DNA of 64,000 nucleotides from an uncultured Eubacteriales bacterium (GCA_958421945.1 CATZMZ010000002.1:166763-230762), one strand, 5' to 3'. Positions 8,760-17,977 are shown, numbered from the stretch's first letter. Numbers and translations: made by a program. The notes: generated by a model not told the origin, from the letters alone.

Positions 8760-9167
8760 GTGGATATAGAAATTTCAATAGACGAATTATCGAAATTAGA
8801 TAACGAAGAATTGAAGAATATTATCTTTCCAGAATATATGAAGAAAGGAGAAGGTTTTCTGATTCCTGACTTTAAGTGGAAAGAATTTCAAATGCGAAAA
8901 CATCAATCTTCACTTTGGCTGTGTTGGCGAAGATATTGTAAGCGATCGGCAAAGTAAGGTCTTAAAGCGTATAGTTGGACAAGTGTTGTTTTCTTCTATG
9001 GTCAATTTCGTAAGCCGTGTTCTGATGAAGATGATCCGAAAGACAAAGTGAGAAACAAGTTGAAACACTACAATTTGATGTTGTCGTATTGCAATCCAAA
9101 CGGCGAGCAATTTCAAAAGTTAAAGAAAGAGTGGCTTAAATCACTACACCTTGACGAAAGCAAATAA
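8760..9167 (+). pseudogene. Broken IstA-like gene (second copy)
   Basis: One frame reads ELKNIIFPEYMKKGEGFLIPDF...SSLWLCWRRYCKRSAK. It stops at TAA 8955-8957 and then continues in the same frame as GLKAYSWTSVVFFYGQFRK through KKEWLKSLHLDESK to TAA 9165-9167. This parallels the intact protein at 6193-6729 through its linker and C-terminus. The helix-turn-helix is missing at the 5' side and one stop interrupts the middle. It is a decayed paralogue whose 5' end meets the truncated phosphatidyltransferase. Confidence 0.65.
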
Positions 9168-9370
9168 AAAATCTTAAAATCATTTGATACTCGTCCGTGG
9201 GAAACGCGTTTGAAACGGTATTCTCAATAATTAACTTTTTCTCGCAAATGATTTACAAGTTTATTATATCATACAAATACGGCGATTTCAACAGATTTCA
9301 CGCGGTTCACGTGTTTTTCGGCAAAATGCCGTAAATCTAACAAAGGCGGGACGGGAAAAGCGTTTTTAAG

Positions 9371-9399
9371 TTGACAGCCGATAAGAAAAGTTATATAAT
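9371..9399 (+). promoter_or_regulatory. Sigma-A promoter for the hexosamine kinase gene
   Basis: TTGACA at 9371-9376 and TATAAT at 9394-9399 are 17 bp apart. The leader to the ATG at 9555 is about 150 nt. No known riboswitch core was recognised in it. The stretch 9168-9370 holds nothing else recognisable. Confidence 0.8.
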
Positions 9400-9554
9400 A
9401 AATTAATATGTCGTGCGTATTTCGTCGGGATTTAACAAAACTTGCTGCGAAAAACCAAAGCCGAGCTTACGGGTTACGTCAAGGCGGTTACCGCGGATTG
9501 CCGCGCGGCTGAAAAGTCAATATTATTTACCGAACGCAAAAGGATAGGTCGAAA

Positions 9555-10646
9555 ATGACGGAAGGGAAAATTAAAGAACTGTTGAAGGAATTTCAAATCG
9601 AGGGAGACGCCGTGTCGGCGGAACGCTTCGGCGAGGGGCATATTAACGAAACGTATCTCGTGAAAACCGATTTAAACGGAAACGAGAAAAAATATATATT
9701 TCAGAAGATAAATTCTACTCTTTTCCCCGACGCGAGCGAGCTTATGCATAATATAGAGCTTGTTACCGAATTTAACAGAAAGAAAATCGCGGAGCGCGGC
9801 GGCGACCCCGACAGGGAAAGCTTAACGCTTATTTACACGGCGGACGGAAAGCCGTATTTAAAAGCGGATAGCGGAAATTACAGAATTTATAAATACATTG
9901 ACGGCGTGGCTTATCAGGTCGTGGAAAAACCCGAGCATTTTTATCAAAGCGCGGTGGCGTTCGGCAATTTTGCTAATCTTCTTGCCGAATTCGACGCGAA
10001 AAGCCTTTACGAGGTGCTTCCGAATTTCCACAATACGGTAAAAAGATTTAAGGATTTCAAGGCTTCGCTTGAAAAGAACGCTTCGGGTCGGGCGGAAAGC
10101 GTGAAAAAGGAGATCGATTTCGTTCTCGCGCGCGAAGGGTATTGCGACAGAATAACCAAACTTTTAGACAGCGGCAAAATGCCCACCAAGGTTACGCATA
10201 ACGACACCAAGCTTAACAACGTTATGTTTGATAAGAACACGGGCAAGTACCTTGCGGTTATCGACCTTGACACCATTATGCCCGGCAGCATTTGCTACGA
10301 TTTCGGCGACAGCATACGATTCGGGTGTAACCCCTGCGCGGAGGACGAGCGCGATTTAAGCAAGGTTAATTTCGATATCAACCTGTTCGAGCAGTACGCG
10401 AAGGGTTATTTGTCCGCATTGGGCGACAGCGCGACGCAAATCGAACGCGACAACCTTGCGTTTTCGTCGATTTTAATGACTTACGAGTGCGGCATGCGTT
10501 TCCTTGCCGACCATATTGACGGCGACGTGTATTTCCATATTACGCGCGAAAATCAGAACCTCGACAGAGCAAGAACGCAGTTTAAGCTTATTGCCGATAT
10601 GGAAAGACTTTTGCCTGAAATGAACGAAATCGTTAAAAAATATTGA
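9555..10646 (+). CDS. nahK: N-acetylhexosamine 1-kinase-like phosphotransferase
   Basis: The 363-residue protein belongs to the aminoglycoside-phosphotransferase-like kinases. The catalytic loop is THNDTKLNNVMFD (His215, Asp217, Asn221), followed by the metal-binding loop VIDLDTIMPG (Asp237, Asp239) and CYDFGDSIRFGCNP. These loops are those of bifidobacterial NahK, which phosphorylates N-acetylgalactosamine and N-acetylglucosamine at C1 in the lacto-N-biose / galacto-N-biose pathway. No phosphorylase or sugar transporter lies nearby, so the exact sugar is not fixed by context. It is transcribed alone and faces serS across a shared terminator. AAAAGGA before the ATG supports the start. Confidence 0.85.
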   Translation: MTEGKIKELLKEFQIEGDAVSAERFGEGHINETYLVKTDLNGNEKKYIFQKINSTLFPDASELMHNIELVTEFNRKKIAERGGDPDRESLTLIYTADGKPYLKADSGNYRIYKYIDGVAYQVVEKPEHFYQSAVAFGNFANLLAEFDAKSLYEVLPNFHNTVKRFKDFKASLEKNASGRAESVKKEIDFVLAREGYCDRITKLLDSGKMPTKVTHNDTKLNNVMFDKNTGKYLAVIDLDTIMPGSICYDFGDSIRFGCNPCAEDERDLSKVNFDINLFEQYAKGYLSALGDSATQIERDNLAFSSILMTYECGMRFLADHIDGDVYFHITRENQNLDRARTQFKLIADMERLLPEMNEIVKKY

Positions 10647-10730
10647 CAGAACGGCTGAAATTTTTGACTAATCGGGCGGCAAGTTGCTCCGAAAACTGTT
10701 AAAAGTTATTGAAAAATCATATAAAAACAT

Positions 10731-10775
10731 AAAAAGCGGCGTTCCGAGGTTTTCCCCTCGGAACGCCGCGCTTTA
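10731..10775. terminator. Bidirectional terminator between nahK and serS
   Basis: GCGGCGTTCCGAGG at 10736-10749 pairs perfectly with CCTCGGAACGCCGC at 10756-10769. A-rich sequence on the left and T-rich sequence on the right let it end both convergent transcripts. Confidence 0.85.
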
Positions 10776-10810
10776 AAATCTCGTTAATCGCGTTGCCGTA
10801 AAAATAATAA

Positions 10811-12091
10811 TCAAAGCGTAATTTTTTCCTGTCCGCCCATAAACGGTCTTAACACCGCCGGAATGGTAACCGAGCCGTCCTCGTTCTGGAACTGTTCGAT
10901 AATCGCGGGGAACACGCGCGACGTGGCTAAGCCCGAGCCGTTAAGCGTGTGTACGAAACGCGTTTTTCCGTTCTCGTCGCGGTATTTTGTGTTGTTTCTT
11001 CTCGCCTGATAATCTCTCGCGTTGGATACCGAGCTGACTTCTTTATAAATGCCCATTGACGGAATCCAAACCTCGATATCGTAAGTTCTCGCCATAGAAG
11101 CGGAGCAGTCGCCCGCGGCAAGCTTGCTTATGCGGAAATGAAGTCCTAATTTTTCCATTAAAGAAGCCGCTTTGCCGACAAGTTCTTCAAACGCCGCGTC
11201 GCTTCCTTCCTGCGTAGTGTATTGTACCATTTCCACCTTGTTAAACTGATGTCCGCGAATCATTCCGCGTTCCTCGGCGCGATAAGAGCCCGCTTCTTTT
11301 CTGAAACAGGGGGTGTAGGCGAAAAGCTTTAAGGGGAGTTTGGTTCTGTCGAGAATTTCGCCCGAATAAAGGTTGACAAGCGCCGTTTCCGCCGTGGGAA
11401 GCATAAAGCGGTTTTTCTGCCTGTCCTCGTCCACGTCAAGCCAGTAAACCTCGTCGGAAAATTTCGGAAACTGTCCCGCGCCGAAACCGCAATTATATCC
11501 GAGTTGAAGCGGGGGAAGAATAAATTCGTATCCGTCTTTAATATGTTCGGAAATAAAGAAATTCAAAAGCGCCCATTCGAGCCGCGCGCCCTCGCCGCGA
11601 TAAACCCAGAATCCGCCGCCGGAAAGCTTAACGCCGCGCTGATAATCGATTATGCCGAGCTTGTTGCAAATGTCGACGTGGTTTTGCGGCGCAAAGCCGA
11701 ATTCGGGCTTAACGCCCACTACCTTAATTACCTCGTTGTTTTCCTTTTCTCCCGCTTTAAGGTCCTCGTCGGGGACGTTGGGGATAACGCAAAGCATATC
11801 GAAAACGCCCTGTTCGAGAGTTTTTGCCTCCGCGTCGCCCGCGGAAATTTTCTCGCCGAGCGCGCGCATTTCGGCAAAGATGCCGTCAACGGGTTTACCC
11901 TCTTTTTTAAGCTTGGGAATTTCCGCCGAAACTCTGTTGCGTTCGGCTTTTAACCCTTCCACCTCGGAAATAACCTTTCTTCTTTTCTCGTCGAGCGCAA
12001 GAATCGCGTCGAAATCCGCGTCGTAACCCTTTTTAAGTAACAACGCCTTTATATGTTCCTTGTTTTCCTGAATCTTTTTTAAGTCTAACAT
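10811..12091 (-). CDS. serS: Seryl-tRNA synthetase
   Basis: The start at 12091 gives MLDLKKIQENKEHIKALL, the usual SerRS N-terminus, with GGAG 6 bp upstream; an upstream in-frame start at 12178 lies beyond the promoter and is rejected. The product is 426 residues, normal length. An N-terminal antiparallel coiled-coil arm (about 25-105) binds the long variable arm of tRNA-Ser. Class II motifs follow: motif 2 CFRKEAGSYRAEERGMIRGHQF and motif 3 NGSGLATSRVFPAIIE, with TAETALVNLYSGEI in the serine pocket. It charges tRNA-Ser in the cytoplasm. Confidence 0.97.
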   Translation of the reverse strand: MLDLKKIQENKEHIKALLLKKGYDADFDAILALDEKRRKVISEVEGLKAERNRVSAEIPKLKKEGKPVDGIFAEMRALGEKISAGDAEAKTLEQGVFDMLCVIPNVPDEDLKAGEKENNEVIKVVGVKPEFGFAPQNHVDICNKLGIIDYQRGVKLSGGGFWVYRGEGARLEWALLNFFISEHIKDGYEFILPPLQLGYNCGFGAGQFPKFSDEVYWLDVDEDRQKNRFMLPTAETALVNLYSGEILDRTKLPLKLFAYTPCFRKEAGSYRAEERGMIRGHQFNKVEMVQYTTQEGSDAAFEELVGKAASLMEKLGLHFRISKLAAGDCSASMARTYDIEVWIPSMGIYKEVSSVSNARDYQARRNNTKYRDENGKTRFVHTLNGSGLATSRVFPAIIEQFQNEDGSVTIPAVLRPFMGGQEKITL

Positions 12092-12125
12092 AACCGACTC
12101 CGTAACCGTTAATAACAATGTATAT

Positions 12126-12154
12126 ATTATAGCGACATTTTCAGAGAAAATCAA
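12126..12154 (-). promoter_or_regulatory. Sigma-A promoter for serS
   Basis: On the minus strand TTGATT (12154-12149) and TATAAT (12131-12126) are 17 bp apart, about 35 bp before the serS ATG. The leader is too short for a T-box. The remaining gap up to 12471 has only a low-quality 108-codon frame. Confidence 0.8.
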
Positions 12155-12471
12155 GCAAACGGGTTTACTTGCTCCCAAAATATTTGTATCCGCGCCGTAA
12201 TTCCTTATCGCCCGTGCAAAATTTGCCGTCTTTTAGCCGTTTTAACCCGTGTAAAGAACGATACATCGCGATTATTAACCCGTTATAAAACGACAAAAAC
12301 TCTTTTCGCGGATATATTAACCGTTTTAGATCAGTCTGCGAACGATTCGAAAACCGCCTCCGTAATAGCTTTTGTCCGCCCCCGTATGGCAGACTGACAG
12401 CCTGCGGACGGTTTTTGACGCGCCCGTTCTGAAAAAAATTATCAAAATTATTACAATTACGCTTAATCCGT

Positions 12472-12500
12472 TTGCTAAAACTCGAAAACAATGTTAAAAT
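12472..12500 (+). promoter_or_regulatory. Promoter for the DeoR-family regulator
   Basis: TTGCTA at 12472-12477 and TAAAAT at 12495-12500 are 17 bp apart and end 18 bp before the start codon. AAAGGTG precedes the ATG. Confidence 0.55.
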
Positions 12501-12518
12501 ATTTCAAAAGGTGTTTTT

Positions 12519-13277
12519 ATGAAGGATAGATTGTTCCATATTAAAGAGTTCATTGATAAAAACGGAAAAGTAACCGTTCACGAACTTGAATGTGCGTTCC
12601 GCGGCGTTTCTTCCATGACGCTTCGTCGCGACCTTATTCGCCTAGAAGAACAAAATGCCGTTCTTCGCGTTCCGGGCGGCGCAGTTTCTATGGATTCCGT
12701 CGTCCGCGCCAAAGAAGCGGACGTTTCCAAGCGCATAAACTATAACGCGACCGAAAAACTTGAAATCGCCGAAAAAGCCGTCGCTTTGGTCGAGCCGAAA
12801 AGCTGCGTTTTTATCGACGGCGGATCTACCACCACTTATTTCGCGCGCGCTCTGCCCGACGATAACTTTTATATTCTCACTAACGCGCTTATCATCGCGG
12901 AAACGATTTTAAGAAAGGATAAACCCACGGTCGCGCTTCTCGGCGGAGATTTGAAAAAGAACAATTTTATCACCGTCGGCAAAACCTGTCAGGATTTTAT
13001 TGATAACGTTAATATTCAAACGGCTGTTATGACCGCCACGGGGTATATTCGCGATTCGGGCGATTTTACCTGCGGCAGTCAGTCGGAAGCCGAGGTTAAG
13101 CGCAGGGTAATCGAAAAAGCGGATTACGTGATAATGCTTTTGGACAGCTCCAAGGTGAACAAAAAAACCCCTTACACCTTTGCGCGTTTAACCGACGTAA
13201 ATTGTATGGTGGTTGATAAAAACTTTTCAAGGGAGTTGAAAGCGGGGATAGAGGGGCAAGGCATAAAAGTTGTTTGA
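12519..13277 (+). CDS. DeoR-family transcriptional regulator
   Basis: The 252-residue protein starts MKDRLFHIKEFIDKNGKVTVHELE, the winged helix-turn-helix of DeoR regulators; SSMTLRRDLIRLEEQNAVLRVPGGA contains the recognition helix and wing. The C-terminal domain is the sugar-isomerase-like sensor, with VFIDGGSTTTYFARAL near 105 and LLDSSKVNKKTPYTFARL near 210. Such repressors respond to phosphorylated sugars. No sugar operon adjoins it: cysE follows more than 300 bp away with its own spacing. The target is therefore unknown; nahK at 9.5 kb is the closest sugar gene. Confidence 0.9.
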   Translation: MKDRLFHIKEFIDKNGKVTVHELECAFRGVSSMTLRRDLIRLEEQNAVLRVPGGAVSMDSVVRAKEADVSKRINYNATEKLEIAEKAVALVEPKSCVFIDGGSTTTYFARALPDDNFYILTNALIIAETILRKDKPTVALLGGDLKKNNFITVGKTCQDFIDNVNIQTAVMTATGYIRDSGDFTCGSQSEAEVKRRVIEKADYVIMLLDSSKVNKKTPYTFARLTDVNCMVVDKNFSRELKAGIEGQGIKVV

Positions 13278-13397
13278 AGCCGCATAACGGCGCCTGTTGC
13301 CGCTACGTTCTTCCTTGCGCTCGGTTGTGTACGCCTTTGTACACGCCCGACCCTTGTCATTCTGACCCGACTGTACTGACGGGCAACGTTTTTACGT

Positions 13398-13430
13398 CAT
13401 TGCGAGGAGCGAAGCGACGTGGCAATCTCC
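13398..13430. repeat. Widespread CATTGCGAGGAGCGAAGCGA-type interspersed repeat
   Basis: CATTGCGAGGAGCGAAGCGA is followed by CGTGGCAATCTC. The ends GATTGCCACG and CGCAATG-like arms make it an imperfect palindrome. Closely similar elements are scattered in many unrelated bacterial genomes. The rest of the 309-bp gap 13278-13586 has C/T-rich filler and a small hairpin near 13490-13508. Confidence 0.7.
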
Positions 13431-13586
13431 GCGGCAGCGAAAAAATTTCTAACCTTAGTAAAATACCCTTAAAGAATAGAGGGATTAAAGGGGATTAAAT
13501 TTCCCCCCTTGTTATAACCGCTTATAAAAGGCGGCGCGGCAATCGGGCTTTACCTTTAACACTTTCCATAAAAGGAAAATAATATT

Positions 13587-14279
13587 ATGTTTTTTAAGAA
13601 TTTAAGAAAGGATATAAACGCGGCGAAAGCCAACGACCCCGCGGCGAGGAATAAGTTTGAGATTTTTCTTACTTATTCGGGCGTTAAAGCTCTTTCCTGG
13701 CATAGATGGGCGCATTTCCTTTATAAAATCAAGCTTAAACTTTTAGCGAGAATGACAAGTCAGTTCGCTAAATTTTTAACGGGCATAGAAATTCACCCCG
13801 CGGCGAAAATAGCGGGCGGCGTTTTCATCGACCACGGTACGGGCGTCGTTATCGGCGAAACCGCGGAAATCGAAGAGGGCGTCGTTATCTATCAGGGCGT
13901 TACGCTCGGCGGAACGGGTAAGGAAAAGGGCAAACGCCACCCCACGGTTAAAAGAGGCGCGATGATTAGCGCGGGCGCGAAGATACTCGGCGGGTTCACG
14001 GTGGGCGAATACGCCAAGATAGGCGCGGGCGCGGTGGTTTTAAAAGAAGTTCCGCCTTACGCTACGGTAGTCGGCGTGCCGGGAATGGTCGTGAGAATAA
14101 ACGGCGAGAAAGTAACCGACCTGCAACAAGAAAAATGCGACCCGCTTCAACGCGAAGTGTGCCATTTGAGAGACAGGGTGTGCGAGTTGGAAGAAATCAT
14201 CGCGAAAAACGGGCTTAAACTGCCCGAAAACGGAGAACCGCAGAAAGCGGATAAGGAAGACGAAAATGAAAATATATAA
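13587..14279 (+). CDS. cysE: Serine O-acetyltransferase
   Basis: The 230-residue enzyme transfers acetyl from acetyl-CoA to serine, giving O-acetylserine for cysteine synthesis. After a helical N-terminal region (about 1-70) it has left-handed beta-helix hexapeptide repeats from GIEIHPAAKIAGGVFIDHGTGVVIGETAEI through GAGAVVLKEVPPYATVVGVPGMVVRI. The FIDHGTG motif carries the catalytic Asp-His. The tail is longer and charged. It overlaps cysS by 14 bp, so cysteine synthesis and cysteine charging are translationally coupled, a linkage also seen in Bacillus (cysE-cysS). Confidence 0.95.
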   Translation: MFFKNLRKDINAAKANDPAARNKFEIFLTYSGVKALSWHRWAHFLYKIKLKLLARMTSQFAKFLTGIEIHPAAKIAGGVFIDHGTGVVIGETAEIEEGVVIYQGVTLGGTGKEKGKRHPTVKRGAMISAGAKILGGFTVGEYAKIGAGAVVLKEVPPYATVVGVPGMVVRINGEKVTDLQQEKCDPLQREVCHLRDRVCELEEIIAKNGLKLPENGEPQKADKEDENENI

Positions 14280-15654
14280 TACGCTTACGGGCAGAAAAGA
14301 AGAATTTAAACCGATAGAAGACGGCAAAGTCAAAATGTACGCCTGCGGCATAACCGTTTCGGGCGAAGCGCACATAGGACACGCGTATCAGGCTTTGATT
14401 TACGATATAATAAGAAAGTATCTCGAAAAAAAGGGTTACGATGTGGTGTACGCGCGAAATTATACGGACGTGGACGATAAAATCATCGCAAAATCCAACG
14501 AAACGGGTATTCCCGCGGACAAATACGCACGCGATATGATTAAAAATATCGACGAGCAGATGCGCCGTTTTCAGGTGGACGACCCGACCGTCTGGATAAA
14601 GGCGACCGACTGCGTGGGCGATATTATAGGGTTTATAAAAACGCTTATCGAAAAAGGGCACGCTTATCCCACCGACAAGGGCGACGTGTATTTTTCGGTG
14701 GACAGCTTTAAAGGTTACGGCAAATTGTCGCATAGAAATTTAGAGGACGCTATGAACGGCGTTCGCATCGAAAACGACGAGCAAAAGCGTAACCCGCTCG
14801 ATTTCGCGCTGTGGAAATCTGCAAAAGAGGGCGAACCGTTCTGGAATTCGCCTTGGGGCAAGGGCAGACCGGGTTGGCATATAGAATGTTCGGCAATGAA
14901 CAGAAAGACTTTCGGCGACAGAATAGATATACACGGCGGCGGCAGAGACCTTATCTTTCCGCACCACGAAAACGAAATCGCGCAGACGGAAGCGCTTACG
15001 GGTAAACCTTTCGCGGAGTTTTGGATTCATAACGGGCTTATCAAAGTGAACGGTCAAAAAATGAGCAAATCGCTTGGTAACAGCCTGCTTCTTCGCGATT
15101 TACTCGATGAATATTCGCCCGAAACCATTAAATTCGCGCTGCTTTCCACCAACTATCGCGGCGACATTAACGTTACCGACGAGCTTTTCCCCGAAGCGCA
15201 AAAACACCTCGCTAACTTCTACGGCGTTATCGCGGCGGCGGAAAAGGCGGGCGTTCCGCTCACGGGCGAGTACCCCGAAATCGACGAAAAATTCAACTCC
15301 GCTATGGACGACGACTTTAATACCGCGCTCGCGTTGAGCGATTTGTTCGGATATTTCAAAACCGTCAAAGCGAAGCTCGCGGCGAACGACGAAACCGCAG
15401 GCGCAATGATTAACCAAATCAGAAAAACCTATTCGCTTTTGGGCTTGTTCCGCGCGAATGCCGAGGATTTTCTCGCTTCCGTCGATAAAAAAGAGGGGAT
15501 TCCCGCGGAGGTTATCGAGCTTGCCGAAAAAATGCAGTCGGCACGCGCCTTGAAAGATTACGCGGCGGCGGACGCTTACCGCGCGCAGATAAACGCCGCG
15601 GGCTATAACGTGGCTATTTCCAAAGACGGTTACACGCTTACAAGGACAAAATGA
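14266..15654 (+). CDS. cysS: Cysteinyl-tRNA synthetase
   Basis: The 462-residue class I enzyme charges tRNA-Cys. The HIGH motif is at 36-39 in the unusual setting YACGITVSGEAHIGHA; most CysRS read CGPTVYxxxHIGNAR. KMSKS is at 265-269. Zinc ligands are Cys27, Cys208 (WHIECSAMN), a histidine at 233/234 and Glu237. The C-terminal DALR-like anticodon domain is present. The start lies inside the end of cysE and its stop overlaps the next start as ATGA at 15651-15654. The substitutions near HIGH are odd but the catalytic set is complete. Confidence 0.95.
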   Translation: MKIYNTLTGRKEEFKPIEDGKVKMYACGITVSGEAHIGHAYQALIYDIIRKYLEKKGYDVVYARNYTDVDDKIIAKSNETGIPADKYARDMIKNIDEQMRRFQVDDPTVWIKATDCVGDIIGFIKTLIEKGHAYPTDKGDVYFSVDSFKGYGKLSHRNLEDAMNGVRIENDEQKRNPLDFALWKSAKEGEPFWNSPWGKGRPGWHIECSAMNRKTFGDRIDIHGGGRDLIFPHHENEIAQTEALTGKPFAEFWIHNGLIKVNGQKMSKSLGNSLLLRDLLDEYSPETIKFALLSTNYRGDINVTDELFPEAQKHLANFYGVIAAAEKAGVPLTGEYPEIDEKFNSAMDDDFNTALALSDLFGYFKTVKAKLAANDETAGAMINQIRKTYSLLGLFRANAEDFLASVDKKEGIPAEVIELAEKMQSARALKDYAAADAYRAQINAAGYNVAISKDGYTLTRTK

Positions 15655-17741
15655 AACCGCGCGCGGGAAAGGCAGGGTTTATACTTTTCGGCATACTGTC
15701 CGTGGCGGCGGTGGTCGTCGGAATTCTGCATATTCCCATTCTCGCCGCGCTCGGAGTAGACGTTTTCGCTCTACGCGGACTTCTCGCGTTTACCGCTTTA
15801 CCCGTAGCGGGCTTGTCGGGCGTTCCGCTTGCAATTTTTATGGTAAAGGTTATGAACGGGTGCAAAAAAAGAAAATCAGAGAACGGGAGTTCTTTTAATA
15901 ATAAGGATTATGCTATGTATAAAATCACTTCTAAAGAATTAAGAGAAAAATGGCTTAAATTTTACGAATCCAAAGGACATCTCAACATCGGTGCGGTGTC
16001 GTTAATCGGCGACGGCACAACCGGCGTTATGTTCAACGTTGCGGGCATGCAGCCGCTTATGCCTTACCTGTTAGGCAAGCCGCACCCCTCCGGTAAAACG
16101 CGCCTGTGTAACGTTCAGGGCTGCGTCAGAACGGTCGATATAGACTCCGTCGGCGACGCCACGCATTTTACTTTCTTCGAAATGATGGGCAACTGGTCGC
16201 TCGGCGATTATTTCAAAAAGGAAAAAACCGCCTGGACGTTCGAGCTGCTTACGCAGGTTTTCGGATTCGATAAGGATAAAATCTGTTCCACCGTTTTCGA
16301 GGGAAACGAGTCCGTCCCGCGTGACGACGAAACCGCGGAATTGTTAAAAGCACTCGGAATTAAGCCCGAAAATATTTTTTATCTTCCCAAAAAGGACAAC
16401 TGGTGGGAGCTTGAAGGTACGGTCGGCACTCCCTGCGGTCCTGATAACGAATGGTTTTATCCGAGAGAGGACGGCAAGGATTCTTCCGACTTTTTAACGG
16501 GTAACCGTTACGTCGAAATCGGCAACGACGTCTATATGCAGTACAAAAAATGCGAGGGCGGCAAGTATACGGAGCTTGACCACAAAAACGTAGACACGGG
16601 CTTTGGTCTTGACAGGCTTCTCGTATTTTTGAACGGGTTAAGCGACGGCTATAAAACCGACCTTTTCGACGAGGCAATCAAATATCTCGAAGCGGCTTCG
16701 GGCAAAAGCTACGATAACGACGCGGCAGCGAGAAAGGCTATGCGTATCGTTGCCGACCATACTCGAACTGCCGTTATGCTTATCGGCGACGCCAACGGAA
16801 TTTTACCCTCTAACACCGGCGCGGGTTATATCTTGCGCAGACTGCTCCGCCGTGCCATCAGATACTGCAAAAGTCTTAATATCGACGCGCTCGAACTTAA
16901 TGGCGTAGCGAAAATCTTTATAGAAAAAATTTACGACCAAGCGTATCCGTTGCTCGTCGAAAAAGAAGAGTATATTCTTTCCGAAATCGAAAAGGAAAGC
17001 AAAAAGTTCGAGGCGACGCTCGTTTCGGGCATGAAGGAATTTGAAAAAACGCTTACGGGCATCGCGCGTAAAAACGAGTTCATGTCGCAAAAGGACGGTT
17101 CGTTCGTCCCCGAAACGGTTATTTCTGGCAAGGCGGCGTTCAGGCTTTACGACACTTACGGCTTTCCTTTAGAGCTTACCGAGGAGCTCGCAGCGGAACG
17201 CGGTTTTTCGGTTGATAAAGACGGCTTTAACGAAGCGTTTAAAGCTCATCAGGAGCTGTCAAAAGCGCAGGCGGCGGCAGCAAAGGGCGGACTTACCGAA
17301 CGAAACGAGGCAACCACCAAGTATCATACCGCCACGCATATTATGCTCGCGGGGCTTCGCAAAATGTTTGGCGAAAAAACCGAGCAGAAAGGCTCTAACA
17401 TTAACGATGAACGCTTGCGTTTCGACTTCAATTGCGACCATAAAATGACGAATGAGGAGTTAAAAACGCTCGAGAAATTCGTAAACGACGCCATCGCCGC
17501 AAAAATCGACGTGGTAAGAACGGAAGTTCCGTATAAAAAAGCAGTGGCGGAAGGCGCGTACGGCGTGTTCCACGCGGATTCGGACGAGCAAATCGTTTCC
17601 ATCTATACCATCGAAGGTATTGATAAGCAGATTTGCGGCGGTCCGCACGTAAGCAATACTTCCGAACTCGGAAAATTCAGAATCGTTAAGGAAGAAAGCT
17701 CGTCGTCGGGCGTCAGAAGAATTAAAGCGGTGTTGGAATAA
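15651..17741 (+). CDS. alaS: Alanyl-tRNA synthetase, short form, with in-frame membrane-like N-terminal extension
   Basis: The frame begins at an ATG that overlaps the cysS stop (ATGA). It encodes 88 residues with two hydrophobic segments (about 8-28 and 42-66), then runs without a stop into AlaRS at MYKITSKELREKWLKFYESKGH. An internal ATG at 15915 has AAGGA 7 bp upstream, so a normal 608-residue AlaRS can be made separately. The AlaRS part has the class II catalytic core (GMQPLMPYLLGKPHPSGKTR, then FFEMMGNWSLGDYF), the editing motif YHTATHIM and CGGPHVSNTSELGKF. It ends right after the editing domain (VRRIKAVLE), lacking the C-Ala domain of the usual 870-residue enzyme. Whether the membrane part is translated as a fusion is open. 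Confidence 0.85.
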   Translation: MKPRAGKAGFILFGILSVAAVVVGILHIPILAALGVDVFALRGLLAFTALPVAGLSGVPLAIFMVKVMNGCKKRKSENGSSFNNKDYAMYKITSKELREKWLKFYESKGHLNIGAVSLIGDGTTGVMFNVAGMQPLMPYLLGKPHPSGKTRLCNVQGCVRTVDIDSVGDATHFTFFEMMGNWSLGDYFKKEKTAWTFELLTQVFGFDKDKICSTVFEGNESVPRDDETAELLKALGIKPENIFYLPKKDNWWELEGTVGTPCGPDNEWFYPREDGKDSSDFLTGNRYVEIGNDVYMQYKKCEGGKYTELDHKNVDTGFGLDRLLVFLNGLSDGYKTDLFDEAIKYLEAASGKSYDNDAAARKAMRIVADHTRTAVMLIGDANGILPSNTGAGYILRRLLRRAIRYCKSLNIDALELNGVAKIFIEKIYDQAYPLLVEKEEYILSEIEKESKKFEATLVSGMKEFEKTLTGIARKNEFMSQKDGSFVPETVISGKAAFRLYDTYGFPLELTEELAAERGFSVDKDGFNEAFKAHQELSKAQAAAAKGGLTERNEATTKYHTATHIMLAGLRKMFGEKTEQKGSNINDERLRFDFNCDHKMTNEELKTLEKFVNDAIAAKIDVVRTEVPYKKAVAEGAYGVFHADSDEQIVSIYTIEGIDKQICGGPHVSNTSELGKFRIVKEESSSSGVRRIKAVLE

Positions 17742-17948
17742 TCGGCGCGGCGATAAACTTGTAAACGAAACCGCGATAAATTTAGCCGAGGCGGCGACGA
17801 TATTAAAACAAAGCGGTGCAATACCGTAAAAAGAATAAAAGCGCATACGATAAACTCTGCAAACTCTGCCGCGGAGCGTAGCAAAACCGCTACGCTCCGC
17901 GGCAGACACATAAAATATAAAAAAATGTCGGCGACAACGAATTATTGA

Positions 17949-17977
17949 TTGACAAATCAAAAATAATGTTATAGAAT
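17949..17977 (+). promoter_or_regulatory. Promoter upstream of tRNA-Arg(ACG)
   Basis: TTGACA at 17949-17954 and TAGAAT at 17972-17977 are 17 bp apart. The tRNA begins about 160 bp downstream, leaving an unusually long leader that contains a partial tRNA-like copy. The 17742-17948 stretch holds no gene beyond a possible AlaRS tail remnant in the +1 frame. Confidence 0.65.

Noticed and set aside
12165..12491. 108-codon minus-strand frame upstream of serS
   Set aside because: It overlaps the serS promoter, has no ribosome site, and its composition (Arg/Lys/Phe-rich, no domain) looks like chance in a regulatory gap.
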